This document shows, piece after piece, positions 16,156-28,874 of a stretch of 64,000 nt of DNA. The stretch is from Nitrospirota bacterium (GTDB lineage Bacteria; Nitrospirota; JACRHL01), in NCBI GenBank assembly GCA_029881725.1, contig JAOUMB010000002.1:1-64000 (forward strand), given 5' to 3'. The notes beneath the pieces were generated by a model. The model saw nothing but the letters and a program-made list of their open reading frames with translations. It made no database searches and was not told the DNA's origin. Within the stretch, counting starts at the first letter, position 1; the number at the start of each line of letters is the position of its first letter. A program made the position numbers and the translations under genes.

Positions 16156-17085
16156 ATGCCACTGAAAGTATTGGTCATTGACCCCGACTCCATCCGGAGC
16201 GGTATGATCCAGCAAGCCATGGACCCAGACGAACTGTCGGTGGTGCTGACACCGACCCTGGAACAGGGCCTCGGCGCACTTCTGAAAGGGGGGTTCAGCC
16301 TGATGATGCTGTCGGCCGGGTTCGGCTCTCCGTCCCTGACCGCATGGTGGAATCAGGCCGAGGCGGTGGCACGGGGCATCCCCACCGTCCTGCTGGGCGG
16401 CGGCGATCCGGGCGGCGTGCCCATCACCATGGTGATGCCGGACCCGCTGGACCCCCAATTCATGCTGGCCCAGGTTCGTGATCAACTGGGCATCCGTCCC
16501 AAACCGAAAGCCCGGCCCGCCGAGGTGGCGCCTCCCGCGCCGCCGGTGGCCCAGGAAATGAATCAGGCGGCCGCACCGGTCCCTCCCGGAGATCCGTTGG
16601 CGGCCCTGAAGGGAGGGGGATTGGGCGGGTCACCGCTGGTATCCCCGGCCGCGCCCGATATGTCTGCCCCGGACGCCCCGCAAGAGGAATTTCAGGAGGC
16701 CGGGTTTCTGGAACCCACCTCTCTGGACGACAGTGAGGCCCCGCCCCTCGAGGCGCCGCCCGCGCCCCCGTTTGCGGCGCCCGTGGATATGCCCCCGATC
16801 GAGTCGCCGTCAGCGGAAACCGCATCCGGCGAAGTGGAGATGGAAATGGCTGGAATGACCCCGGAACGGATTCAGGAAATGGTCACCGAAATCGCCCGTA
16901 AAACGGTGGAAAAGGTGGTGTGGGAGACCGTTCCGCCCCTGGTCAACCAGTTGATCCAGGAAAAACAGGCCGAGCAGGACCGGGTGTTCGCCCAGATCGT
17001 CGAGCGCGTGGTGTGGGAAACCGTCCCCCCCATGGCCGAAAGCATCGTCAAGCAGGAGATCCGCCGCCTGAGCGACGGGAACTGA
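16156..17085 (+). CDS. Pseudo-receiver protein with Pro-rich linker and VWETVPP repeats
   Basis: The 309-residue protein begins with a receiver-like fold (MPLKVLVIDPDSIRSGMIQQ...), but the phospho-acceptor position reads LMMLSAGFG, with Ser instead of Asp, and the conserved Lys is missing. It therefore cannot be phosphorylated in the usual way. A long Pro/Ala-rich acidic linker (about 115-235) follows. The C-terminal helices hold two copies of a motif, KVVWETVPPLVNQLIQ and RVVWETVPPMAESIVKQEI, a tail I associate with deltaproteobacterial receiver proteins. ATG 16156 follows AAGGA. It sits 86 bases after the TPR gene, probably in the same signalling locus. Confidence 0.75.
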   Translation: MPLKVLVIDPDSIRSGMIQQAMDPDELSVVLTPTLEQGLGALLKGGFSLMMLSAGFGSPSLTAWWNQAEAVARGIPTVLLGGGDPGGVPITMVMPDPLDPQFMLAQVRDQLGIRPKPKARPAEVAPPAPPVAQEMNQAAAPVPPGDPLAALKGGGLGGSPLVSPAAPDMSAPDAPQEEFQEAGFLEPTSLDDSEAPPLEAPPAPPFAAPVDMPPIESPSAETASGEVEMEMAGMTPERIQEMVTEIARKTVEKVVWETVPPLVNQLIQEKQAEQDRVFAQIVERVVWETVPPMAESIVKQEIRRLSDGN

Positions 17086-17236
17086 GCCCGCGGGACTCCA
17101 ACCCCACCGCAGCTATCCGCCCGGGTACGCCGGGCGATTTGATCCACGCAGGTGCGGAGACGTGTCGCTTTACGTACAATAGGCCCTTTTTCAACCGGGC
17201 ATGCAGTACCCCGCCCGCAACCAGTAAACGGATCCC

Positions 17237-19918
17237 GTGAGCGACACAACACCCCCCCCGTCCGGCGGGGAACTCGACAAGCAGTACAGCCCCCACGACG
17301 TGGAGGCCCGCTGGTACCCCCTGTGGGAACAGCGCGGCTACTTCACCGCCCCGGCAAGCGGCGACAACGCGTTCAGCGTGGTCATTCCGCCGCCCAACGT
17401 GACCGGCAGCCTGCACATGGGACACGCCCTCAACAACACCCTGCAGGACATCCTCACCCGTTGGCACCGCATGCGCGGCGGCACCGCCCTGTGGCTGCCC
17501 GGCTGCGACCACGCGGGCATCGCCACCCAGAACGTGGTGGAGAAGCAACTGGCCGCCGAAGGCAAGGTCCGCGACGACCTGGGGCGTGAAAAATTCATCG
17601 AGCGGGTGTGGAACTGGAAAGAGGAATCGGGCGGCACCATCATGGGCCAGCTCCGCCGCCTCGGCTCCTCCTGCGACTGGAGCCGGGAACGGTTCACCAT
17701 GGATCCCGGCCTGTCCACCGCCGTGCGCGAGGTGTTTGTCTCCCTGTATGAGGAAGGGCTGATCTACCGGGGCGATTACCTGGTCAACTGGTGCCCGCGC
17801 TGCGAATCGGCCCTGTCGGACCTGGAGGTGGAGCACGAGGAGACCCAGGGGGCCCTGTACCACCTGCGCTACCGGGTGGCCGATTCGGATCGCACCCTGA
17901 CCATCGCCACCACCCGGCCGGAAACCCTGCTGGGCGACACCGCCGTGGCGGTGAACCCGGACGACGACCGCTACGGCGACCTGCTGGGCGGCGAGGTGAT
18001 CCTGCCGCTGCTGGACCGGCGCCTGAAAGTCATCGCCGACGTCTACGTGGACATGGAGTTCGGCACCGGTGCCCTGAAGGTGACGCCGGGGCACGATCCC
18101 AACGACTTTGAACTGGGCCGCAAGCACCACCTGGACACCATTTCGGTGATGGACACCCAGGGGCGCATGAACCGGGCCGCCGGACCTTACGCCGGGCTGA
18201 CCCGCGAGGCGTGCCGCAAGCAGATCGTGACCGACCTGGAGGCCGCCGGGCTGATGGTGAACATCGAGCCGCACACCCATTCGGTGGGCCACTGCTACCG
18301 GTGCAAAACCGTGGTGGAGCCGATGATCTCCACCCAGTGGTTCGTCAAGGTGGCGCCCTTGGCGGAGCCGGCCATCCGCGCGGTAAAGAACGGCGACATC
18401 CGCTTCATCCCCGACAACTGGAAGAACACCTATTTCGAATGGATGGAAAACATCCGCGACTGGTGCATCAGCCGCCAGATCTGGTGGGGCCACCGCATCC
18501 CGGCCTGGTACTGTGCCGACTGCGGCCACATCACCGTGTCCCGCGTGGACGCCACCGCCTGCGGGCAGTGCCGGTCGACGGACATCCGCCAGGAAACCGA
18601 CGTGCTGGACACTTGGTTCTCATCGGCCCTGTGGCCGTTCTCCACCCTGGGGTGGCCGGACAAAACCCCGGAGCTGGAAACCTACTACCCCACCAGCACC
18701 CTGGTCACCGGCTTCGACATCATCTTCTTCTGGGTCGCCCGGATGATCATGATGGGCATCAAGTTCATGGACAACGTTCCGTTCCGCGACGTGTACGTGC
18801 ACGCCCTGGTGCGCGACGCCCAGGGGCAGAAGATGAGCAAGTCCAAGGGCAATGTGGTGGACCCGCTCACGGTGATGGATGAATACGGCACCGACGCGTT
18901 CCGCTTCACCCTGTCGGCCATGGCCAGCCCGGGCCGCGACATCCGCCTGGCGGAGGACCGCATCGCCGGATACCGCAACTTCTGCAACAAGATCTGGAAC
19001 GCCGCCCGTTTCATCCAGATGAACCTGCCCGAGGGGCAGGGGCCCACCACCGATCTGGCCGCCGCCGCGGCCAACGGGGGCATTGCCGAACGGTGGATCG
19101 TAAGCCGCTTCCGCCACACCTCGGAGGAGGTCAACCGCCAGTTGACCGGCTACCGCTTCGACGAGGCCTCGCGAATCCTCTACAACTTCGTGTGGGGCGA
19201 ATTCTGCGACTGGTATCTGGAGCTGTCCAAGCCGTCCCTGCACGGCGATGACACGGCCCGTGCCGATGCCACCCGGGCGGTGCTGCTGGGGGTCATGGAC
19301 GGCATCATGCGCCTGCTGCATCCCATCATGCCGTTCATCACCGAGGAAATTCGCTCCCGCCTGCCCCACGAAGGGGAGACCATCATGCATGCCCCCTATC
19401 CGGACGGCTCCGGACTGCGTGAAGACCGGGAGGCGGAAGGGGTGATCGCCGCCCTGCAGGAGGTGATCGGCGGCGTGCGCAACGCCCGCGCCACCCTCAA
19501 CATCCCGCCGGGCAAGCCGCTTTCGGTGGTGATCCGCACCGACGACGAGGTCACCGCCCGCCACATCCTGGAGGGCAAGGCCTACCTGCAACGGCTGGCC
19601 CGGGTGGAACAGGTGGAGGCCGGCACCGGCTGCCAGCGCCCCGCCGCATCGGCCACCGCCGTGTTCGGCGGCGGCGAGGTGTACGTGCCGCTCAAGGGGC
19701 TGATCGACCCGCAGGTGGAACGTGACCGTCTGGAAGGGCAGCTCAAAAAGGTGAGGGGCGAACTGACCGGCATCGAGAAGAAACTCGCCAACGACAGCTT
19801 TGTGTCCCGCGCCCCGGAAGATGTGGTGGCCAAGGAGCGGGAGCGCAAGGACGAGTTGTCCGACCGGGCCCGGCGGCTGGAACAGAGCCTGACGCTGATC
19901 GCCGGACTGGAGGAGTGA
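17237..19918 (+). CDS. valS: Valyl-tRNA synthetase
   Basis: ValRS charges tRNA-Val and edits mischarged Thr. The 893-residue class I enzyme shows the HIGH motif in [18 protein letters not shown] and KMSKS in [18 protein letters not shown]. The CP1 editing domain includes [18 protein letters not shown], the anticodon-binding helical domain follows, and the C-terminal coiled-coil arm has [26 protein letters not shown]. The start is GTG 17237. A TACAAT box (17175-17180) lies upstream without a good -35 partner. Its stop overlaps the nadC start (TGATG), so nadC is probably translated with it. Confidence 0.97.
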   Translation: MSDTTPPPSGGELDKQYSPHDVEARWYPLWEQRGYFTAPASGDNAFSVVIPPPNVTGSLHMGHALNNTLQDILTRWHRMRGGTALWLPGCDHAGIATQNVVEKQLAAEGKVRDDLGREKFIERVWNWKEESGGTIMGQLRRLGSSCDWSRERFTMDPGLSTAVREVFVSLYEEGLIYRGDYLVNWCPRCESALSDLEVEHEETQGALYHLRYRVADSDRTLTIATTRPETLLGDTAVAVNPDDDRYGDLLGGEVILPLLDRRLKVIADVYVDMEFGTGALKVTPGHDPNDFELGRKHHLDTISVMDTQGRMNRAAGPYAGLTREACRKQIVTDLEAAGLMVNIEPHTHSVGHCYRCKTVVEPMISTQWFVKVAPLAEPAIRAVKNGDIRFIPDNWKNTYFEWMENIRDWCISRQIWWGHRIPAWYCADCGHITVSRVDATACGQCRSTDIRQETDVLDTWFSSALWPFSTLGWPDKTPELETYYPTSTLVTGFDIIFFWVARMIMMGIKFMDNVPFRDVYVHALVRDAQGQKMSKSKGNVVDPLTVMDEYGTDAFRFTLSAMASPGRDIRLAEDRIAGYRNFCNKIWNAARFIQMNLPEGQGPTTDLAAAAANGGIAERWIVSRFRHTSEEVNRQLTGYRFDEASRILYNFVWGEFCDWYLELSKPSLHGDDTARADATRAVLLGVMDGIMRLLHPIMPFITEEIRSRLPHEGETIMHAPYPDGSGLREDREAEGVIAALQEVIGGVRNARATLNIPPGKPLSVVIRTDDEVTARHILEGKAYLQRLARVEQVEAGTGCQRPAASATAVFGGGEVYVPLKGLIDPQVERDRLEGQLKKVRGELTGIEKKLANDSFVSRAPEDVVAKERERKDELSDRARRLEQSLTLIAGLEE

Positions 19919-20763
19919 TGAATCCGGTATTGCTGCGCGAAACCGTGGCCCGGGCCCTGACCGAGGACCTGGGCATGGGGGATGTGACCGGCGGAGCCTT
20001 TTCCGGCGCCCCGTCCGAAGGCTTTATCGTCGCGGAACAGTCACTGGTGGTGGCCGGTGGCCGGGTGGCGGCGGAGGTGTTCGCCCAGGTGGACCCGTCC
20101 CTGACGGTGCGGATCGAGGTTGCCGACGGCGAGCCGGGCGAGCCGGAGGACGTGCTGTTGAGTGTCTCCGGCGATGGGGCCTCCCTGCTGGCCGCCGAAC
20201 GGGTGGCCCTGAACCTGTTGCAGCGCATGTGCGGAGTGGCCACCCTCACCCGCCAGTTTGTGGAGGCGGTGGAAGGCACCGGCTGCACCATCGCCGATAC
20301 CCGCAAGACCACCCCCGGCCTGCGCATGCTGGAGAAATACGCGGTGCGCATGGGCGGCGGAAAAAACCACCGCATGGGACTGGACGACGGAGTGCTGATC
20401 AAGGAAAACCACATCGCCATGGCCGGATCGCTGGAAGAGGCGGTGCGCCGGGTACGCGCCCGCGCCAGCCATGCCCTGCGCATCGAGGTGGAAACCACCA
20501 CCGCCCTGGAGGTGGAACAGGCTCTTGCGGCGGGGGCCGACATCATCATGCTGGACAACTTCGAACTGGCGGACATGAAGGACGCCGTGGCCGCCATCGC
20601 CGGGCGCGCCATCGTCGAAGCCTCTGGCGGGGTTAATCTGGATACGGTGCGCGCCATTGCCGAAACCGGCGTGAACGTGATCTCCGTCGGGCGCCTGACC
20701 CACTCCGCCCCCGCCGCCGAAATCTCCATGGACATTGTCCCCGGTCCCGGCCCGGCCGCCTGA
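19918..20763 (+). CDS. nadC: Nicotinate-nucleotide pyrophosphorylase (quinolinate phosphoribosyltransferase)
   Basis: NadC converts quinolinate and PRPP to nicotinate mononucleotide in de novo NAD synthesis. The 281-residue protein has the family motifs LNLLQRMCGVATLTRQFV, IADTRKTTPGLRMLEKYAV, GGGKNHRMGLDDGVLIKENHI, IEVETTTALEVEQAL, IIMLDNFE and EASGGVNLDTVRAIAETGV. ATG 19918 overlaps the valS stop. A GTG one codon earlier is also possible. Confidence 0.96.
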   Translation: MNPVLLRETVARALTEDLGMGDVTGGAFSGAPSEGFIVAEQSLVVAGGRVAAEVFAQVDPSLTVRIEVADGEPGEPEDVLLSVSGDGASLLAAERVALNLLQRMCGVATLTRQFVEAVEGTGCTIADTRKTTPGLRMLEKYAVRMGGGKNHRMGLDDGVLIKENHIAMAGSLEEAVRRVRARASHALRIEVETTTALEVEQALAAGADIIMLDNFELADMKDAVAAIAGRAIVEASGGVNLDTVRAIAETGVNVISVGRLTHSAPAAEISMDIVPGPGPAA

Positions 20764-20838
20764 TTTCCACTTCGGTGGCGGGCACGGCCGTGAGATACGG
20801 GACTCACACCCCGGGCCGTGTGTAGAATAGCCACTCAA

Positions 20839-20884
20839 CAATCCGGATTTTTTTCGTTGCGAATTTCTCGCGGATTGCTATAAT
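20839..20884 (+). promoter_or_regulatory. Strong candidate promoter with flanking inverted repeat
   Basis: TTGCGA (20857-20862) and a perfect TATAAT (20879-20884) are separated by 16 bases, upstream of the BTAD regulator. CAATCCG (20839-20845) and CGGATTG (20871-20877) form an inverted repeat that brackets the -35 region and abuts the -10 box, so a DNA-binding protein there would block RNA polymerase. Autoregulation is a reasonable guess. Confidence 0.55.
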
Positions 20885-20934
20885 TCGAGCGACGACCCGC
20901 CATTCTCTGCACCTGGGGGCGGGCGAAACAAAAA

Positions 20935-22503
20935 TTGGGGGTCAAATTGGGGGACGAAAAAAAACGTCCAGCGGTGTTTTCTGCCGCTCCGAGAACCCGG
21001 TTGTATCGTCTGCTCGATGCCGCCGCCCAGAAGGGTGTGCCGGTGTGGATCGGCGCACCGCCTGGAACCGGTAAAACCACGCTGGTTCAAGGCTTTATTG
21101 AACAGCGGGAAATGCCTTCCCTATGGCTGCGCCTGGACCGCGCGGCAATGGGGAGGGATGATTTGCTGCACCAGCTCCGCGAATCCGTTGGCGCAAGCCA
21201 ATGGTTCGACGGTGCCGCCGTACGCGGGGTTACGCCCCAAACGTATTTAAGCAATCTGATAAAATCGACCACGCGCCCCTTTGCCCTGGTCATCGATCGG
21301 ATGGAAAAGGCGCGCCCCGCGCTTCAGGCCGAAATCCTGAAATTCCTGGACCTGACCGGCCCGGCCATGGTGCCGGTATTCATCAGCCGCACCCCGCCCC
21401 CCCGCGGACTGGGGGGCCTGCACGGATCGGGCGAGATGCGGGTGATCGGTTGGCGCCAGTTGCGCCTCACCCGCCGGGAGGGAGCCGCCGTGGCCCGCGC
21501 CTGGGGCTGGGGACGCCCCCCGGCGGCCATGATCGACCGCCTGCTGGCCGACAGCGGCGGCTGGGTGGGGGGCTTCGTGCTGCTGCTGGACCAGGTGCGC
21601 GACCGCCGTGATCGGGCCGGGGATCCGGGCCGCTCGGCGCTGGCGGCCTATTTCACCTCCAGCGTGCTCACCGACCTGGGCGCCGCCGCCGCGCGCTTCA
21701 ATCCGGCGGGGAGCGGGGCCACCACCTCCAATCCCCTGGATGCGCCGCGCTGGCCGTGGCGGGTGCGCATCACCACCCTGGGCATGATGTCGGTGGACCG
21801 GGCCGACGCCATGGCCACGCCGTCCGGCCTGCGCGGACCACGCAGCCCTTTGCGGCTGCTGCAATTACTGATCGCCAACGGCCCCAAGGGGATCAGCCAG
21901 GACGAGTTGATTGCCACCATGTGGCCCAAGGCCCACCCGGTGGCGGGAAGCCGCTCCCTGGGCACAACCCTGCACCGGCTGCGCAAGTCCCTGGACTGTG
22001 ACGCCTGCGTGGAGCGAACGCAGGGGCAGGTCCGTCTCAACCCGGGGGTGGCCTGGGTGGACGCGTGGATCTTCGAACGCCGCATCGCGCAGGCCGAGGC
22101 CCTTCCGCCATCCGAGCACAACCACCGCAGGCGGCTGGTGGACGAGGCACTGGCCATGTATCGCGGACGCTTTCTGGCCGACGTTTCCGCGCCCTGGGCC
22201 GACTCCATGCGCGACCGGCTGCATACCCTGTACGTGACCCATCTGCGGGAGCGCATGGAGGAGATGGAAAAGGCCGCCGAATGGAACAAACTGGAGCAGG
22301 CCTGCCTGTCCGGCCTGGAGGCGGACCCCCTGTGCGAACCGTTCTGTCAGGGTTTGATGTCGGCACGCATCAGCCTGGGCCGCACCTCGGAGGCGGTGGC
22401 CGCCTTTGATCGCCTGAAGACCGCACTCAAACAGACCCTTGGCACCCAGCCGTCACCGGAACTGCTCTCCCTGTACGGGCGGCTGAAACCGTTTCGCGAA
22501 TAA
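20935..22503 (+). CDS. AAA/STAND-type ATPase with C-terminal BTAD regulatory domain
   Basis: The 522-residue protein starts with a P-loop ATPase region like MalT/STAND regulators (Walker A WIGAPPGTGKTTLVQGF, about residues 38-54; FALVIDRMEKA as Walker B-like). The central part is poorly conserved. A winged-helix/OmpR-like segment follows (PLRLLQLLIANGPKGISQDELIATMWP, then SLGTTLHRLRKSL), and the end is a bacterial transcriptional activator domain (AWVDAWIFERRIAQAE..., RLVDEALAMYRGRFL, LLSLYGRL). It is probably a transcription regulator. The start is uncertain: TTG 20935 is used, with TTG 20947 as an alternative inside an AAATTGGGG repeat. It lies directly upstream of the two ankyrin genes. 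Confidence 0.78.
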   Translation: MGVKLGDEKKRPAVFSAAPRTRLYRLLDAAAQKGVPVWIGAPPGTGKTTLVQGFIEQREMPSLWLRLDRAAMGRDDLLHQLRESVGASQWFDGAAVRGVTPQTYLSNLIKSTTRPFALVIDRMEKARPALQAEILKFLDLTGPAMVPVFISRTPPPRGLGGLHGSGEMRVIGWRQLRLTRREGAAVARAWGWGRPPAAMIDRLLADSGGWVGGFVLLLDQVRDRRDRAGDPGRSALAAYFTSSVLTDLGAAAARFNPAGSGATTSNPLDAPRWPWRVRITTLGMMSVDRADAMATPSGLRGPRSPLRLLQLLIANGPKGISQDELIATMWPKAHPVAGSRSLGTTLHRLRKSLDCDACVERTQGQVRLNPGVAWVDAWIFERRIAQAEALPPSEHNHRRRLVDEALAMYRGRFLADVSAPWADSMRDRLHTLYVTHLRERMEEMEKAAEWNKLEQACLSGLEADPLCEPFCQGLMSARISLGRTSEAVAAFDRLKTALKQTLGTQPSPELLSLYGRLKPFRE

Positions 22504-22506
22504 CAC

Positions 22507-22572
22507 CTCTTTTCCCGGAGGGCGCCAAACGGGTACCCTTGTGCGGTTGAACTCCGCCTTCCGGGAAAAGAG
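22507..22572 (+). promoter_or_regulatory. Long hairpin covering the ribosome-binding region of the ankyrin gene
   Basis: CTCTTTTCCCGG (22507-22518) pairs perfectly with CCGGGAAAAGAG (22561-22572), extended by one A-T pair, around a loop of about 40 bases that contains the small palindrome GGGTACCC. The 3' arm ends six bases before the ankyrin ATG (22579) and includes its purine-rich ribosome-binding region. No T-run follows, so it is unlikely to be a terminator. An RNA structure controlling translation is the simplest reading. Confidence 0.55.
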
Positions 22573-22578
22573 ACCCGC

Positions 22579-24153
22579 ATGCCCCGCCTGTTAACTGTCG
22601 CCCGCATTCTGGCCCTTGCCGCCCTGCCCCTGTTTACCGGGGGTGTGGCTCATGCGGTGTGCATCCCCCCGGTGGATGCCACGGGGGCCGCCGTGCTTCC
22701 GAACGACGTTCCCACGCTGGTCGCGCTGCTCTCCCGCCCCGCGCCGCCCGCCGCCGAACCTCCCCCGGAAGGGCAGTCCGCCCCCGGCGGGCGCCGGACC
22801 CGCAATACCGGCGTCGCCCTGATCAACGCCGCCATTGCCGCCGACGGCACCACGGTATCGCTGCTGCTGGACTGGGGCGTCGACCCGGATTCCCTGGACC
22901 CGTGCGGCCTGACCGCCCTGGGCCATGCGGCCGCCCGGGGGCACAACGGTGTTCTGGGCCTTCTGCTGGCGTTCGATGCGTCCACCGAGAAAGGCCCCGC
23001 CGGGACTACCCCGCTCATGCTCACCGCAGGTTCCGGCTACCTGGCGGCCACCCGCATGTTGCTGGACCACGGCGCCAACACCAATGCGGTCAGTGAAGGG
23101 GGTGACACCCCGCTGCTGGCCGCCGCCCGCCGGGGCGACCTGCTTACCGTGGGGGAACTCCTGGACCGGGGCGCCGACCCGAACTTCGGCGGGCGGGACG
23201 GAACCACCCCGCTCATGTGGGCAGCCCTGCACGGCCACACCCGCATCGCCCGCCTGCTGCTCAAAAAAGGCGCCGACCCGGAACTGACCGACCAGCGGGG
23301 CGCCACGGCGGAATCCCTTGCCCGGGTGCAGGGGCACGTGCCCATCCTCAGCCTGCTTGGCGCCGCGCTGCAACACCTGCCCATTCCCGAGGAAGCCCCC
23401 CCCGCCCCGCTGGAGCCCGCCCTCCCGCCCGTGCCGGTGCGGGTGGCAAAGGCCGACGTCCCCCAGCCGGAATCCGCACCGTCCCCGGTACCGACACCAC
23501 GGGAAACCCCGCCCGCCCCCTCCGCGCCGGCACCGGAACCGAAAGCGGCAACCGTGGTGGAATCCACCCCGGAACTTCCGGAGGAACCCGTTTCCACCCC
23601 GTTGCAGGAACCCGCGGCAACAGTTCCGGTAGAGGCCCCGGTGGGGACGGGGATGGACGATGCCCTGATCCTGGCCGGAACCAACGCCCCGCCGCCGGAG
23701 ATGGCGTCTCCCGCCCCGCCCGCCGCTCCGGCACCGGATTCCCCCGTGGCGGCGATACCCGTTCCGGCACCGGCAACGCAAGACCCGGCCCCGCTGCTGA
23801 CCGCCGCCGCCGCCGGAAACACCCGCGCGGTGCGCGACCTGCTCAAGGGGGGACTCCCCGTGGACAGCCGGGGCGACAACGGCTCTACGGCGCTGCACGC
23901 CGCCGCCGACAACGGCCGGCACAAGGTGATCAAGCTGCTGCTGGAAGCCGGTGCCCGGCCCGACCTGCAAAATGATAACGGGGAAACTGCCCTGCTGCGC
24001 GCCGCCTCCGCCGGACATCACAGGGCGGTCAGGGAACTGCTGGAAGGAGGCGCCGACCCCGGGCTGCGGGACGGATTTGGCCGTACCGCCTTCGACGCGG
24101 CCCGGCAGGCCGGCCACGACAAGGTCATCCGGGTTCTGGAAAAGAGTGATTGA
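22579..24153 (+). CDS. Exported ankyrin-repeat protein with Pro-rich linker
   Basis: The 524-residue protein has a signal peptide (residues 1-26, cleavage after GVAHA). An N-terminal block of about five ankyrin repeats follows (for example TPLMLTAGSGYLAATRMLLD, TPLLAAARRGDLLTVGELLD, TPLMWAALHGHTRIARLLLK). The linker of roughly 140 residues is very rich in Pro, Ala and Glu. The C-terminal block has about three more repeats (TALHAAADNGRHKVIKLLLE, TALLRAASAGHHRAVRELLE). Cys residues near 28 and 113 could form a disulphide. Ankyrin repeats bind proteins, so an envelope interaction role is inferred. The ribosome-binding region lies in a hairpin. The next ankyrin gene follows closely. Confidence 0.85.
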   Translation: MPRLLTVARILALAALPLFTGGVAHAVCIPPVDATGAAVLPNDVPTLVALLSRPAPPAAEPPPEGQSAPGGRRTRNTGVALINAAIAADGTTVSLLLDWGVDPDSLDPCGLTALGHAAARGHNGVLGLLLAFDASTEKGPAGTTPLMLTAGSGYLAATRMLLDHGANTNAVSEGGDTPLLAAARRGDLLTVGELLDRGADPNFGGRDGTTPLMWAALHGHTRIARLLLKKGADPELTDQRGATAESLARVQGHVPILSLLGAALQHLPIPEEAPPAPLEPALPPVPVRVAKADVPQPESAPSPVPTPRETPPAPSAPAPEPKAATVVESTPELPEEPVSTPLQEPAATVPVEAPVGTGMDDALILAGTNAPPPEMASPAPPAAPAPDSPVAAIPVPAPATQDPAPLLTAAAAGNTRAVRDLLKGGLPVDSRGDNGSTALHAAADNGRHKVIKLLLEAGARPDLQNDNGETALLRAASAGHHRAVRELLEGGADPGLRDGFGRTAFDAARQAGHDKVIRVLEKSD

Positions 24154-24920
24154 TCGGGAACGCTTGCGCCGATAGGAAGGGGAGTTCATCCCGATTCAGG
24201 AGTCCCCGCATCAAACCCGCTCCGTTCCTGCTTGCCCTCTGCCTGTCCGTGGCCGTCTCCCCGTTTGCGGCGGGGACGGCGCACGCCGCGGAACCGGACA
24301 CGTCCTCCGGCCCATCCGGCCCGGTGAACACGGAGGCGTTCCAGCCGCCCGGCACCACCACACTGATGGCCGTCAGCGCCAACGGCGGGGCGCAGGTTCT
24401 GCAACAGTTGCTGGACCGCCACCCGGACGTGAACGCGCAGCGCGACGACGGCGCCACGGCCCTGGCGCTGGCCGCCCGCACCGGCAATGTGGAGGCCGTG
24501 CGGTTGCTGCTGGCCCATGGCGCCCAGGTGGATCTGGCCCTGGCCTCCGGCGCCACGCCGCTCATGAGCGCCGCCATGCGCGGCCATCGGGATATCGCCC
24601 GCATCCTGCTGGAAGCAGGCGCCAACCCCAACGCCCGCATCCCCGAGAATCACGCCACCGCGCTGTTTCTGGCCGCCCTGTCCGGGCATGTGGACACGGT
24701 GCGGCTATTGCTGGAATGGAAGGCCGACCCGAGCGCCCGATTGACCATGGGCGGCAACGCCCTGCTCACCGCCATCACCCACGGCCACACCCAGACCGCT
24801 CTGACGCTGATTGACGCGGGGGCGGACCTCACCCAGGTGGACGTCATCGGCAACACGGCCCTCTCACTGGCCATGGACACGGAAAACCAGACGGTCATCG
24901 CGGCCATTCTGTCCCGCCGC

Positions 24921-24932
<12 letters not shown>
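24150..24932 (+). CDS. Exported ankyrin-repeat protein, start codon unclear
   Basis: The open frame encodes up to 260 residues from TTG 24150, which overlaps the previous stop. A better initiation context lies at 24210: CAGGAG (24197-24202), seven bases, then ATC AAA CCC, with the mature-looking signal peptide IKPAPFLLALCLSVAVSP...AHA starting exactly there. That would mean an ATC start, or an ATG changed to ATC. About five or six ankyrin repeats follow (TALALAARTGNVEAVRLLLA, TPLMSAAMRGHRDIARILLE, TALFLAALSGHVDTVRLLLE). The 3' end overlaps the convergent rimO gene by 12 bases. Presumably periplasmic; partner of the preceding ankyrin protein by context. Confidence 0.8.
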
Positions 24933-28650
<3,718 letters not shown>

Positions 28651-28874
28651 CATACCGCTTACCCCCCGTGTAGAGCCGGGTAATCCACAGGCCTCTCCCA
28701 CTTTTTTGGCTGGAGAAAGGAAAAAAAGGTTATATTATGAAACTTAAGCTTCCCTTCGTCCGACCGATACGAAAAGGTGCCATCAACCACCCGACCGCAG
28801 ATCCGCACCGGCGGTCCAACCGGGCTGGAACGGCACCAGTGTACGTCAAAAGACCGGACGAACGGATGTGAACC

